A stretch of DNA of 64,000 nt from Orobanche coerulescens (Eukaryota > Streptophyta > Magnoliopsida > Lamiales > Orobanchaceae), in assembly GCA_033398695.1 (NCBI GenBank), contig CM065819.1:4761501-4825500 (forward strand), written 5' to 3'. The notes below the pieces were generated by a model that had not been told where the DNA came from, did no database searches, and saw only the letters and a list, made by a program, of their open reading frames with translations. Shown piece by piece: positions 20,708 through 31,823 of this stretch (positions are counted from its first letter, which is position 1; each line of letters opens with the position of its first letter). The translations under genes were made by a program, and so were the position numbers.

Positions 20708-23404
20708 ATGTCGGGAGGATCTAAGGTCTTCGAGGTCGGAAGCACTTCTGCCGCCGCGGCTTCGCCGGACCGGGAGGGAATTCCTGTGGGAATCCCCATG
20801 GAAACGGCCGCAGAGGCTATTCGTGCGGGGATTGCACCCGCAGAGCTTGAGGAGCTTTTCAACGAAGCCGTAGTGGCGGGGTCTGCGGCGGCGGAGAAGC
20901 GAGATGCGTCGCCGGTGGAGGAAGACGAACTGATGCGTTTGTCTTGGGAAAAAGATAGCGTCTCCGGCCCCGTCTATACGGCTTTTACTAAACTTATGGA
21001 GGGGATTGCCGGGCCCTCTCTGGAGTTTGATTTCGAGGCTTACTCCGCCGCTCATCCCTACGTACATGTGAAGCGGACGGAGTTTCGGGCTGCTGACCCG
21101 TCTCAATGGACTCTTGGTCAGATTCGGAGTTCGGCGACCTGGAAGGACATGACCCGCTGGAGGGTCAAATATCATATCCTACGATGTGTCATTGCACGTG
21201 CCCTCCGAGAACGAATGTGGCCGACCAGCCTCCCGAGGGTATGGTCGCCATCAACGAAATGACCACAGTTTGCCGGATTGCGATTTCTTGCCGTTCGCCG
21301 TTTCGTATCTGCGATCGCACTGAATTTGGCGCCTCTTGATTGACGCGAGCGCCTGCGCAGATTATCGACATTGACATTGTTTGGCGGTCACAGGTTGTTT
21401 CGCTTGCCTTCTGCTGGAGATGAATTATCTTTTAAGACTGGCTGCGAAGGGATCGATCGGCGGTTACCATATCCAAGGTCGCCAGGGTAGGGTGGTCATT
21501 GGGGTGCCGAGCAAGGCTCGGGGCGACCTGACAAAGTGGTGCTGGGTTGGTGGTGCATGGAGGTCGGCATCGAGCGAACCGCCGGAGGAGGAGTTGGATA
21601 TCCCCACCAATTTTCGGGAGAGGAATCCAAGTAAGGGTTTCCATTCTCCCTTTGTTTGGATACTCCTTGGACTGATCTAATTTATTTCCCTTTTTGCAGG
21701 ATCCCTTGTTCCATCGATCGACGATCTCCCCTTTGATTTCTCGATCGTCTGGGAGCGGATTCGCGCATTGCCGGATTCCTATAAAGACGTTCAATCAGTC
21801 AGCCAAGAATCTCATCGGTTGGGAGCTCGACTGTTTCGCTTCCCTCGCCACCTGAAGGCCCCTGGTATGACTTTTCATCTACTCTCTTCTGCGAGGCGAT
21901 CGTCTCCAAGAGGTCGCCATGTCTAAGTAAGTGTCTAACTTGTTTGAGTTTCTTCTTTGGCAGAGATTTATTTTCCCCGTATCGCCGAGCTACCGCAGGA
22001 GATTGCCATGTCTAATCCCGGTTTTATCGGTCGCCTTCATCTGGGAAAGAAAACGGGTCGCGTTGCTGCGACGTCGTCTCGCCCTGCCCCTGTGGTGAGG
22101 CCCGCTGCGGTGCCGGTCGCCGAAACAGAATCTCAAGGTGAGGAACAACTTCAGCGCAACCGCAAGAGGCGGAGGCCGGAGGGGTCCCTTCCGTCGGCTG
22201 AGGCGGATTTAGCTATTTTGGAGCCGCCGATCGCCGCTCCCCCTGTTTCTTCCGTTCCGATGGTGGAGGGGTCTGGTCCCAGGCCATCGGCATCAAGCTC
22301 CAGGACACCTACCGGCTTTTTGAAAAGGACGGCGATCGCTGACGCCGAGACTTCTCGGGGAAAGCCCTATTTCGGCCGTGATCCAGAGCTGGTCAACAGG
22401 TGAGAATGGTTTGATCCTTTCGAGCTAGGCGTTCTAAGTAAGGTTTAGGCTAACTCCTTGTTTTCCTAGGTTTGCGCTGCAGGGTTCGTCTTGCCGATCC
22501 GGACGTTGCTCCCATGGTGCTGGACTTTCTGTCGAGCAAGGCTCCGAAACAGTCTCTCGAAGTCCCTGCTTACGTTCGCCAGGCTATCACTTCTCTGCCC
22601 AAGGCTTGTACGACCGATCTTGATGCGATCGCTCGTCGGCGATCTGGAGACGCCATGCAGGCGACCATTGCCCTGGCTCTTCAGACGGCGACGATGGCCA
22701 TCCAAGCTGCTAGGGATTTTGAGGGGCGACCCTCCACTGCTCATCTCCATCGTGACCTCGAGGCCGCCCGGAACAAAAATATCGAGGATGCCAACCGGAT
22801 CCGGTCTATGGAGAAGGAGTATGAGGAGACGGCCAAAAGGGCTAAGCAGGACGTGGATCGATTGATGCAGGAGCTGAGCCGCTCTAAGGAGGCTGCCGAT
22901 CGGTCCCGTGATGAGGAGAAAGAAGCCCGCCAGAAGCTCACGGCGTTGCAGGAGGAGGCGGCCGGACTGAAGGCGATGGTGGATCGGCTCAGCGGTGAGC
23001 TGGACGTGGCAAAGAAGGAGCTGGAGAAGGCCCAGGGTGAGAATGCCGCCAAGGTTGTCGAGCTGGCGGAGGCTGAGAAGACGGCCGTGGAGTTGAAGGG
23101 CCAACTGAAGGCGATCGAGACCGATCCCTACCAAAGTGTGGCGCTCGCCGGCGAGTTCGCCTATTACTTGGCCTATGCTGACGCTGTTCGAGCCGCAAAA
23201 AAGGCAGGGATCGAGATCGGTCCCTTGATGGAGAGCTTCAAATCCTACGCCCTCGCGAATCCTCTGCACCCGGAGTTCTCCTTGCCGATCCTTGACTTAG
23301 CCGACTTCGGGATCGACTTGAGTTGGTATACGGGTAAACTCATTCATCCCGAGGCCGAAGCCGATCCGCAACCCGAGGGCGAAGACCAGCAGGCGGGGCC
23401 TTGA
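20708..23404 (+). pseudogene. Antisense extra gene of Tat element (putative gypsy-type transposon protein)
   Basis: Plus-strand gene lying antisense to pol. Exon 1 from ATG 20708 has an Ala/Glu-rich start and then a conserved-looking globular part (FDFEAYSAAHPYVHV, ADQPPEGMVAINEM), broken by two frameshifts near 21170 and 21350. Candidate introns: 21631-21699, 21865-21963 and 22400-22469, all GT..AG and under 100 bp. The middle exon is Pro/Ala-rich and basic (RNRKRRR). The last exon (22470-23404) gives about 310 residues: a helical lead, then a long coiled coil (roughly residues 80-215, heptad-rich Glu/Lys/Leu) and a conserved tail (AGEFAYYLAYADAVRAAK). It ends at TGA 23402, followed by a poly(A) signal near 23493. 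It resembles the 'putative gypsy type transposon' family (Pfam Transposase_28 type) known from Tat extra ORFs. Function is unknown; nuclear or structural roles are guesses. Confidence 0.65.
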
Positions 23405-24476
23405 GAGGCATTTTTGTTTTTCCTCCATAACTTGTACTTTTTGTTTTCCTTTTGTAACGCCTTCGGGCCCCGTAATGTATGAAACTCGCATTATGAATAA
23501 AATGTTCCTCTTTTCATATTGTCTTTTTATATACGATCGCCCTTTGAATGTTTTGCGTGCAATTTTTACGAGTACGTGTATGATTGCTCTCGTCGTTTTG
23601 CTCATCCAACCGATCGTCTGAGTGTTGAAAGTATTGACATGTTTTGAATCGGAATTCTTACTTGTAATTTTTGTCGGACGACCCCGATCGCCCTGCATGT
23701 TTTTGAGCGAAGCCAATCGAGTGTGGTTCCTCTTTGTTCGATCGTATTTGAGATTAGCTCGACCTATCCCTGCCCCCTTGTTTTTGTTCACTTATTGTAA
23801 GTAAGGAGACAAAAACTAGTCTGCCTGGCGAGCTATCTTCATTTTGCCGATTCTGAAGAGTCATGTGTGGTTGGGGTGTTCGATGGACCGATCTCCCCAA
23901 TCGTGTCTTCGTGTGCGAGGAATATTGTGTATCCCGCGACTCACTTTTTGTGAGGGTCCTCCGTTAGGCTACGCCTGCCTTGTGTTAAAACGAAAGGCGG
24001 GCGATCTCGGTCTGGAGGAGTCCTTGCGCGGAGTGTTGTCGGCTTATTCGACACCACGTCTGCGGCTTGTCAGCTCTGCTTCCACCTCGGCCCGCCATGA
24101 AGATGGCGACCCTCGACGGTGTACGTTGAGACGGGGGTAACGACACGTCGCATTGTTCAGGTTCACCATGTTAGATGATGTACCTTGAGGACGTGCGATC
24201 GTGCCTATTGATTATTTTGGAGGGTCCTTCGGCTACGCCGGCCTCGTATTTAAACGAAGGGCAGGCGATCTCAGCCCAAAGGAACCTTGCATGGGCGAAG
24301 CTGTCGGTTCCATCGACCTACAGGACCATGGCTGCATTAATTTTACCTTGGATCGTCGTGATCAGCGATCATCGGCGGTATGCGATATGCCTAGTGGGGC
24401 GATCGCCATAATAGATGGGATAGGAAAAAATCTCATTATATTCCTTGTACATCATTGAAATTGAATACAAATTTAT
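23405..24476. other. Noncoding spacer between antisense gene and Tat pol
   Basis: No domain found. It contains a plus-strand AATAAAAT poly(A) signal near 23493 and a pair of imperfect direct repeats of about 90 bp, at 23952-24042 and 24220-24310. Both begin GAGGGTCCT and share CTACGCC and AAACGAA(A/G)GGC plus GGCGATCTC. Confidence 0.55.
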
Positions 24477-27400
24477 CACTGATAGTATTTTTTCAGATGC
24501 ACGGCGTTCCAGGGGTATTGGTCCGGAGTACCGTCAAGATGTTCCAGTTCGTAGGCTCCTTTAGTTAGCCATCTGGATACTCTGAAAGGTCCCTCCCAGT
24601 TTGGACCAAAAACGCTGTATGGGTTTGGATCTTCTTAAGGACGAGATCGCCCACTTGAAATCTTCTTTCTTTGACCTTTGAATTGAAGAACTTCTCGGCT
24701 CTCCTTTTGTGGATTGTGTTCTTCATTTCTGAGGTCAGCCGTCTTTCTTCGAGCATGTCTAGGTCGATTCGTCGGGCTACATCGTTGTCGGTCGTCATCT
24801 CCTGCTCGGTTCGATGGCTGAGGACGGCGATCTCTGAAGGAATCACCGCTTCTGTTCCGAAGGCAAGGGCGAACGGGGTTTCTCCGGTTGAATTGCGGGT
24901 CGTCGTTCGGTAGGACCACAAAACGTCTGGGAGCTCGCTCGCCCAACGTCCTTGCCTGGATTCGAGTCGCGCTTTAATCGTGTGTTTGAGGATCTTATTC
25001 ACTGCCTCTACCTGCCCGTTCGTCTGAGGGTGATAGGGCGCCGAGAATAACCTTTTGATTCCCCACTTCTCACAGAATTGCATGACTTCTAAGCCGTCGA
25101 ACTGTTTCCCGTTGTCGGAGATGATGGCACAGAGGCACCGAATCGGCATACGACGTTTTTCCATATAAACTTGATCACTTGATCTTGGCCGATCTTGTTG
25201 AGCGGTTCGGCCTCAGCCCATTTGGTGAAATAATCAACCCCTACGATGGCGAACTTACAGCCCCCTAGAGCCGTCGACAAGGGACCTATAAGGTCGATGC
25301 CCCATTGCGCAAATGGCCAAGGGCTATACATGGAGGTGAGATGTTCGGGTGATAGTTTAATGTTGGGGCCCATTATCTGACATCTATGACACGATCTGGC
25401 ATAAGCGATCGCATCTTTCCGAAGTGATGGCCAGAAAAATCCTTGTCTGGTTGTCTTATGGATGAGGGCTCACCCGCCCGCATGGTTTCCACAAATCCCG
25501 TCATGGATCTCAGCTAAAACGAGCCGACCTTCCTCCGGTGTAATACACTTGAGGAGGGGAAGGCTGAAGGCTCGCTTGTAAAGCCGATCGTCCAATAGGG
25601 TATACCTGGTTGCACGGCCGAGTTGGCGAGCTTTAACACGGTCGTCGGGACCGTTCCGCCCTTTAAGTATTTGATGAACGGAGTCATCCAATTCTCTCGG
25701 CGATGGCGGCCGTGGTAACAGATTGCCGATCGCCGGCCTTGCCGACTTTGTGATTTGGATATTGGAGAAGTCGGCCCCATCCGATGATGCTAGCTTGGAA
25801 AGAGCATCGGCACAGGAATGTGCTCTCTCGGGACTTGTTCGATTAGCACTTCTTCAAATTTTGTGCACATTTCGGTGACCAGCTCTTGGTATTTGACCAT
25901 CTGTTCGCCGCGCGCCTCATATTCTCCCTTGACTTGGTTCACGACCAAAAGGGAGTCCATGAAGATATGGAGGCGACGAACGTCTAGGGCGAGGGCTAGA
26001 TCGAGTCCGCCTACCAAAGCTTCGTATTCGGCTTCATTGTTGGTCGCACGAAAACCGAAACGCACAGCATTTGTGAAACTCTGACCGTCGGGGCTGATGA
26101 GGACAATCCCTGCCCCTGCTCTCGCATTGGTCGCTGAGCCATCCACGTATAATTTCCAGACAGGTCGGCAGACCTGGGTCGGACTGTGAGGGAACGTTAA
26201 TTCTACCACAAAGTTCGCCAGAGCTTGGCCTTTGATCGCCGTGCGAGGAGCGTAAGTGATACCGTATTGGGCGATCTCCAGCGACCACTTGAGGAGTCGT
26301 CCGTTGGTGTCTGGTCGGTGCAGGACTTGTCTTAGAGGTAGAGTTGTTAGGACTTCCACTTGGTGATCGAAGAAGTAAGCCCTCAGCTTACGTACACTCA
26401 TGACAATGGCATAGGCGATCTTCTCCAATGGTGTATAACGTGTCTCAGCGTCGTGGAGTGCCTGGCTAACATAGTAGATCGGCAAATGGGCTTGCCCCTC
26501 TGCTCGCACGAGAACGGCACTCAGCGCGACCTCCGAGGCCGCTAAGTAAAGGAATAATTTTTCACCGGGGATCGGCTTTGCCAGGATCTGGGGGTTAGAT
26601 AGATATTCCTTTATTTTGGCGAATGCTATCTGGCTTTCTTTCGTCCACGCGAACTTCTTGTCCTTGATGGTCGCGAAGAAAGGCTTGCTTTTATCGCCGA
26701 GCCGTGATATGAAACGGTTGAGGGCGGCTAGACAACCTGTGAGGCGTTGCACTTGATTGATGTTTCGCGGTTCCTGCATGTCAAGGATCGCCTGTATCTT
26801 GGTGGGGTTCGCCTCGATCCCCCTTTGGCTCACTATGTGCCCCAGGAACTTCCCGGAGCCCACCCCGAAGTTGCATTTCTTGGGGTTCAGCTTCATGTTA
26901 AACTTCTCAAGGATGGCGAACGTCTCGGCGAGATCGTTGAGGTGATCTTCCTTCTTGAGGATTTTGACTATGATATCGTCAATGTAGACCTCCATGGTCT
27001 TGCCGATCTGATCGGCGAACATTCTGTTGACTAATCGCTGGTAGGTCGCCCATGCGTTTTTCAAACCGAACGGCATTCTGACCCAAAAGTATATGTCTTT
27101 TTCTGTGTGGAAAGATGTATGTTTTATGTCTTCCTCCGCCATTGGGATTTGATGATATCCGGCGAAGGCATATATAAACGACATCATTTCGCAACCTGCC
27201 GTGCTATCGACCAGGTGATCAATATGAGGCATCGGGAAGTGATCTTTTGGACATGCCGCGTTGAGGTCGGTGAAGTCAATGCATAATCTCCAGGAGCCAG
27301 TTGGCTTTTTGACGAGCACCGCATTGGCGACCCATTTTGGTTCGTCTGTGGCTACTCCGATCAATTTGTTGTTGAGTAACTTCTGGACTTCTGTGTCGAG

Positions 27401-28270
27401 CGCCGCGTATTTCTCGGGACCGAACTTCCTTCGCTTCTGGTGAACAGGCTTCATCGTCCGGTCGATCTTCAGATAATGGCAAGCGTGTTCGGGACTTATG
27501 CCAACCATATCTTGATGCGACCAGGTAAAGACCCCGATGTTCATACGTAGTAAGTTGATCAGATCTCCCTTTAATTCGTGGTCGATATTTGCGCCGATCT
27601 GTACTTCCCGTTCGGGGTGATCCGGATCCATCGTAATGCTTTCCAACTCTTCGACAGGGACGGTCGCCTCTCGTTTGGTACGATCTCCGGACTCGGTCCT
27701 TGGATCGATGTCGAGACTTGGCTCGAAACCGATCCTTGGCTCGATGTCGTCCGTCAATTGATGAGAGATGGCGTCCCCTGAGTCGGGTTGGTACGATGCG
27801 TTAGGCTCGTCGATCTCCATGGGTTGATCGTCGGTCGCTTCAATGTTACATATAGTATGGGAAGTATTGAAAGAAGTAACAACATAGGAGTAATTCAAAC
27901 ATCTCTTTGCCATTAGCTGATCTCCTTTTACAGTACCGACCGTCCCATCGGCAGTGGGGAATTTGATACAATAAAAGAAAGATGAGGCGACCGCCTCAAA
28001 GGTTTCTAAAAAGGGGCGACCTAGGAATCCATTATAGATGCTGGGCCTATCTATGATTACAAAGCTTAGGTTCCTAGTAATCCTAACCTTGGGATCATAA
28101 AAGCATACTAGCTCAACGGAGAGCTTGATCATCCCGTAGGCTTGGACTGTGTTGCCGCCGAACCCTTGGAGCACGGTGTCGAAAGGCTTGATGAATTTGA
28201 TTAGGTTGCCGAGTTGGTCTAGGGCGGATTTGAATATGATGTTGCAGAAACTCCCATTGTCGACCAGCAC
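24477..28270 (-). pseudogene. Tat pol: protease, RT, two RNase H domains, integrase
   Basis: Minus-strand pol. An 826-codon frame from 28270 holds protease (LVDNGSFCNIIF, active site D-N-G), RT (FGPEKYAALDTEV, WRLCIDFTDLNAACP, catalytic YIDD in MEVYIDDIIVK), a gypsy RNase H in which the usual acidic LYLxxS position reads FLYLAASEVA, and a second archaeal-type RNase H (LYVDGSATNARAGAGIVL, NNEAEYEAL, FMDS). Integrase follows: an H2C2 finger region at 25780-25380 (GNHAGG then an in-frame TGA where Arg is expected, then CHRCQIM); core 25373-24565 with WGIDLIGPL, VDYFTKWAEA, DNGKQF and HPQTNGQVEAVN; and a C-terminal domain readable in another frame down to TGA at 24477 (LDGTP, WNAVHLKKYYQ). A frameshift lies near 25130 and one or more near 24600. 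Upstream of the protease the sequence is lost at the fusion with LTR B. Confidence 0.9.
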
Positions 28271-28289
28271 GCGATCGACCGTATTCCCA

Positions 28290-28298
28290 AGGATACAG
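28290..28298. other. Deletion junction between Tat protease and LTR B
   Basis: Left of this point the minus strand reads Tat protease (GNTVDRVLVDNG). Right of it the sequence matches the interior of the Tekay-like LTR (ATGCATAATAACATACGATAG, compare 44620-44640 and 6107-6121). Neither element has its natural terminus here, so the join is a deletion or illegitimate recombination, not an insertion. Confidence 0.75.
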
Positions 28299-28529
28299 CA
28301 TGCATAATAACATACGATAGATCCATGGCAACCTCAAAACGGCGGTTCCGAACAACAATTACGAGAATCAGACCGAATAGCGATGGAAAAGCCAACAATT
28401 ACGGAATTGAGTAAAATAAATCCGAAAATAAGTATTCCTGAAATATACATACGGTTACACACGAGCCACCAAAATGGAAAAAACACAAAATTGTGAAAGT
28501 ACTGGGAAAAGAAAAATACGGATATTATA
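28298..28529 (-). repeat. Truncated 3' LTR of element B
   Basis: The first 232 bases of the LTR (minus strand start TATAATATCCGTATT, with TG mutated to TA), followed at 28298 by the junction. The polypurine tract TTTTTAGAGGGGTAGA lies at 28530-28545. It is similar along its length to the right LTR at 44615-44846. Confidence 0.82.
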
Positions 28530-28564
28530 TTCTACCCCTCTAAAAATAAGTTTCGTCTCGAAAC

Positions 28565-29806
28565 TTAAGAAACAAACAACTCGGGGTACCTAGCAAGCTT
28601 GCTATCCTCGGTTTGCCTCGACCACTGCACCTTGACCAAGGGAATGGTCTTATGTCTTAGTCGCTTCTCACGGGGATGCTCCTCGAAAGTAATATCCTCA
28701 GCGATATCAATCTCACCATAATCGATGACGTGACTAGGATCCGGGACATATTTCCTCAATTGGGAAACATGGAAAACACTGTGAACGTGACTCAAGGATG
28801 GAGGTAACGCCAACCAGTATGCCAACTCTCCGACTCTCTCGAGAATCTCAAAGGGCCCAATAAATCTCAGGCTCAACTTTCCCTTATTTCCGAAGGGGAA
28901 AACTCCCCTCGTCGGCGACACCTTTAGCAAAATGTGGTCTCCCACCTCGAATTCCAAAGGTCAACGACGGATGTCAGCATATGACTTCTGTCGGCTCGAA
29001 GCAATCAAAATCCTCTCCCGAATCAATTCCACCTTCCGCCTCATCTCTATAACTATATCCGGTTCGGTCCTGACCAGATCGGACGCCTCATTCCAACAAA
29101 TTGGTGATCAACATCGTCGCCCATAAAGCGCCTCATACGGTGCCATTCGAATCGACGCGTGCCAACTATTGTTGTATGTGAACTCGATCAACCGTAAATG
29201 CTCCTCCCAGTCACTGCTCCAATCGAGAGCATAAGCACGCAACATATCCTCAAACGTCTAGATAGTGCACTCCGACTGCCCATACGACTGAGGATGAATA
29301 GAAGTGCTCAGACGCAAACGAGTACCCAACGCCTTATGCACCGCTCGCCAGAAATGCGGTACAAAATGGCCATCCCAATCCGAAATAATATACTTTGGAG
29401 TACCGTGTAGTCTCACAATCTGCGTAATAAATAGCCGAGCCAACTTTTCCGGACCCCAAGTATCCTTGATGCCCAGAAAATGTGCCGACTTGGTCAGATG
29501 ATCCACAATCACCCAAACCATGTTCATGCCCGATCTCGATCTCGGCAAACTCGTGATGAAGTCCCTTGAAATATCTTCCCATTTCTATTCCGGAATGGGA
29601 AGTGACTGTAATAATCCAGCCGGTCGCTGATGCTCGATTTTGACCTGCTGACAAGTCAAACATCTCGCTACGAACCGTGCGACCTCCTCTTTCATATCAT
29701 TCCACCAAAAACTCCTCCTCAGGTCCTTGTGCATCTTACTCGAACCAGGATGAACTGAGTAAGGTGTAGCATGGGCCTCTCGCAAAATACTCTGCCTCAA
29801 TTCCAA
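28565..29806 (-). pseudogene. Element B integrase and chromodomain-like end
   Basis: Minus strand. A zinc-binding H2C2 region at 29806-29640 (LRRSFWWNDMKEEVARFVARCLTCQQVK); integrase core 29548-29258 (SGMNMVWVIVDHLTKSAHF, HPQSYGQSECTI) ending in an in-frame TAG; then a decayed stretch; and the C-terminal part 28957-28565 (FEVGDHILLKVSP, GKLSLRFIGPFEIL, HVSQLRKYVPDPSHV) leading to a short chromodomain-like tail (KTIPLVKVQWS, ARYPELFVS). Integrase C-terminal chromodomains define the chromovirus clade. A TAG also stands at a Trp position near 29590. Confidence 0.82.
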
Positions 29807-30022
29807 GTCGTTCGGTACACAAAGACGACTCTGAATCTCAACACACCATCCTCATGAATCACAAACCAGGAGACTTTCCCTTAAGAACATTCTCTCGGAT
29901 TTGAGTAATCATGAGATTCTCCAACTGCTTCAGTTTAATTTCATCGACCAGTGACGACGAACTTTCTAAAGTGCAAAGTTGTCTGACCGCTCCCGGTGAT
30001 AAAATCTCAACATCTAACTCGA

Positions 30023-31454
30023 TCAAAATCCGCTGAATTCAAATTGAGACATAAGAATCTCAAGTGTCCTTAATACAACCGGTTTCCGACTCAAGGCATC
30101 GGCCACGACGTTCGCCTTGCCCGGATGATAAAGGATTTTGAGGTCATAATCCTTAATCAATTCCAACCACCTCCTCTGCCTCATATTCAACTCTCGCTGA
30201 GTGAATATGTACTTCAGACTATGATCGGTAAAAATCTGACATGCGGAGCCAAACAGATAATGACGCCAAATCTTGAGTGAAAACAACTCCCGCCAACTCC
30301 AAATCATGAGTTGGGTAGTTAAGCTCATATGGCCTCAACTGTCTCGATGCAAACGCAATAGTCTAACCGTGCTGCATCAATACGCACCCAAGACCCTGAC
30401 CTGAAGCATCACTGTAAATGGTAAAACCCTCGTTGCCACATGGCAATGCTAAAATCGGTGCTGAAGTTAAACACCTTTTCAGCTCCTCAAAACTCGCCTA
30501 TCTCTCGTCATTCTAGACGAACATCTCGGACTTCTGAAGCAACTGTGTAAGTGGCCGAGCTAGTTTCGAGAAACCCTCGACGAACCTACGGTAGTATCTA
30601 GCCAAACCCAAGAAACTACGAATCTTCTTCACGTTCTTAGGCGGTGCCCTGTCCAACACTGCCTCAACCTTCTGCGGATCCATGCGGACCCCCTCGGCTA
30701 AAATCACATGACCCATAAACATCACTTCCTTCAGCCAAAACTCACATTTCGAGAACTTGGCATAGAGTTGATTGGTCCTCAAAATGTCTAACACTACTCG
30801 CAGATGATGCGCGTGCTCCTCCTAGTTCCTCGAATAAATAAGAATATCGTCAATAAAGATGACAACACACTTATCCAAATACTCGATAAAGACCTTGTTC
30901 ATCAACTGCATGAACACTGTCGGTGCATTAGTTAACCCGAAGGGCATAAACACAAACTCGTAATGTCCGTATTTCATCCGAAAAGCTATTTTCAGCACAT
31001 CTGACTCCTTCACCCGAAGATGATAGTACCCCGATCTCAAGTCGATCTTCGAGAATACCGCAGCTCCCTGCAACTGATCGAAGAAATCATCAATCCTTGG
31101 CAAAGGATACTTGTTCTTTATGGTCACCTTGTTTAGCTCGCGATAGTCGATACACAAACACAGTGAACCATCCTTCTTCCGCACAAACAGAACCAGTGCA
31201 CCCCAAGACGAAGCGCTTGGTCTAATATACCCCGACTCAAGAAGCTCACTCAGCTTCTTCTTCAACTCAGTCATCACTGAAGGGGCCATGCTATACGGCG
31301 CCTTCGAAATCGGATCCGCACCCAGATCTAACTTGATAGCAAACTCTACCTCACGGTCCGGTGGCAACCCCGGTAACTCGTCAGGAAAGATGCCAGGAAA
31401 CTCACTAACAACTGGAATCGATGAAAGCTCGACTACACTACTCTCTGCCTTCAA
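30023..31454 (-). pseudogene. Element B reverse transcriptase and RNase H
   Basis: Minus strand. RT 31454-30822: [49 protein letters not shown] and intact catalytic FIDD ([13 protein letters not shown]). Thumb 30794-30513: [21 protein letters not shown]. RNase H 30328-30023: [48 protein letters not shown]. In-frame TAGs occur in the RT-RNase H connection (after MFV and after NDER) at the same codons as in element A. Confidence 0.85.
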
Positions 31455-31823
31455 GTCATAGCACTAATTACCAGTACACCCCTTCCGCAGGAATCTCGTC
31501 GCCTTCAAAGCGTTAATAACAAACTTCTGGTTTCCCCTCTTTCACCCTGCGAAAGAGTGCTCGGTGCCATCCTCGGCTAACATAGTGATGATTCTCGTGC
31601 GGTAGTTCATGATCGCACCATGCCGCTCGACCCAATCATCCCTGAGAATTAAATCTTCACCCTCAATATCTACAACAATAAGATCAGAGAGCCAAGCCCT
31701 CTGGCAAATAATCACAGAACAATCTCAGATCTCCCGATCACCGATGATCCTATCACCGCTAGGAAGTTTAACGATGAAAGGCACACAAGGCGACAAACAA
31801 TCAAGACCCAAACGGCGCACACA

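Larger units (their letters stand above)
19322..28292 (-). mobile_element. Tat-lineage Ty3/gypsy element, 5'-truncated
   Basis: Minus-strand element with 3' LTR (19322-20209), an extra gene on the opposite strand (20708-23404) and a pol with protease, RT, two RNase H domains and integrase (28270-24477). Gag and the 5' LTR are missing; the right edge is a fusion with LTR B. Dual RNase H and an antisense extra ORF between pol and the 3' LTR are established hallmarks of the Tat lineage (Retand- and Grande-like). GCGATCGC-type words recur throughout. Confidence 0.85.

Noticed and set aside
22466..23269. 267-codon minus-strand open frame opposite the coiled-coil exon
   Set aside because: Antisense shadow produced by GC-rich heptad coding; leucine-rich product without known domain.
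23405..24476. An envelope-like gene downstream of pol
   Set aside because: No signal peptide, transmembrane segment or long frame on the pol strand in this interval.
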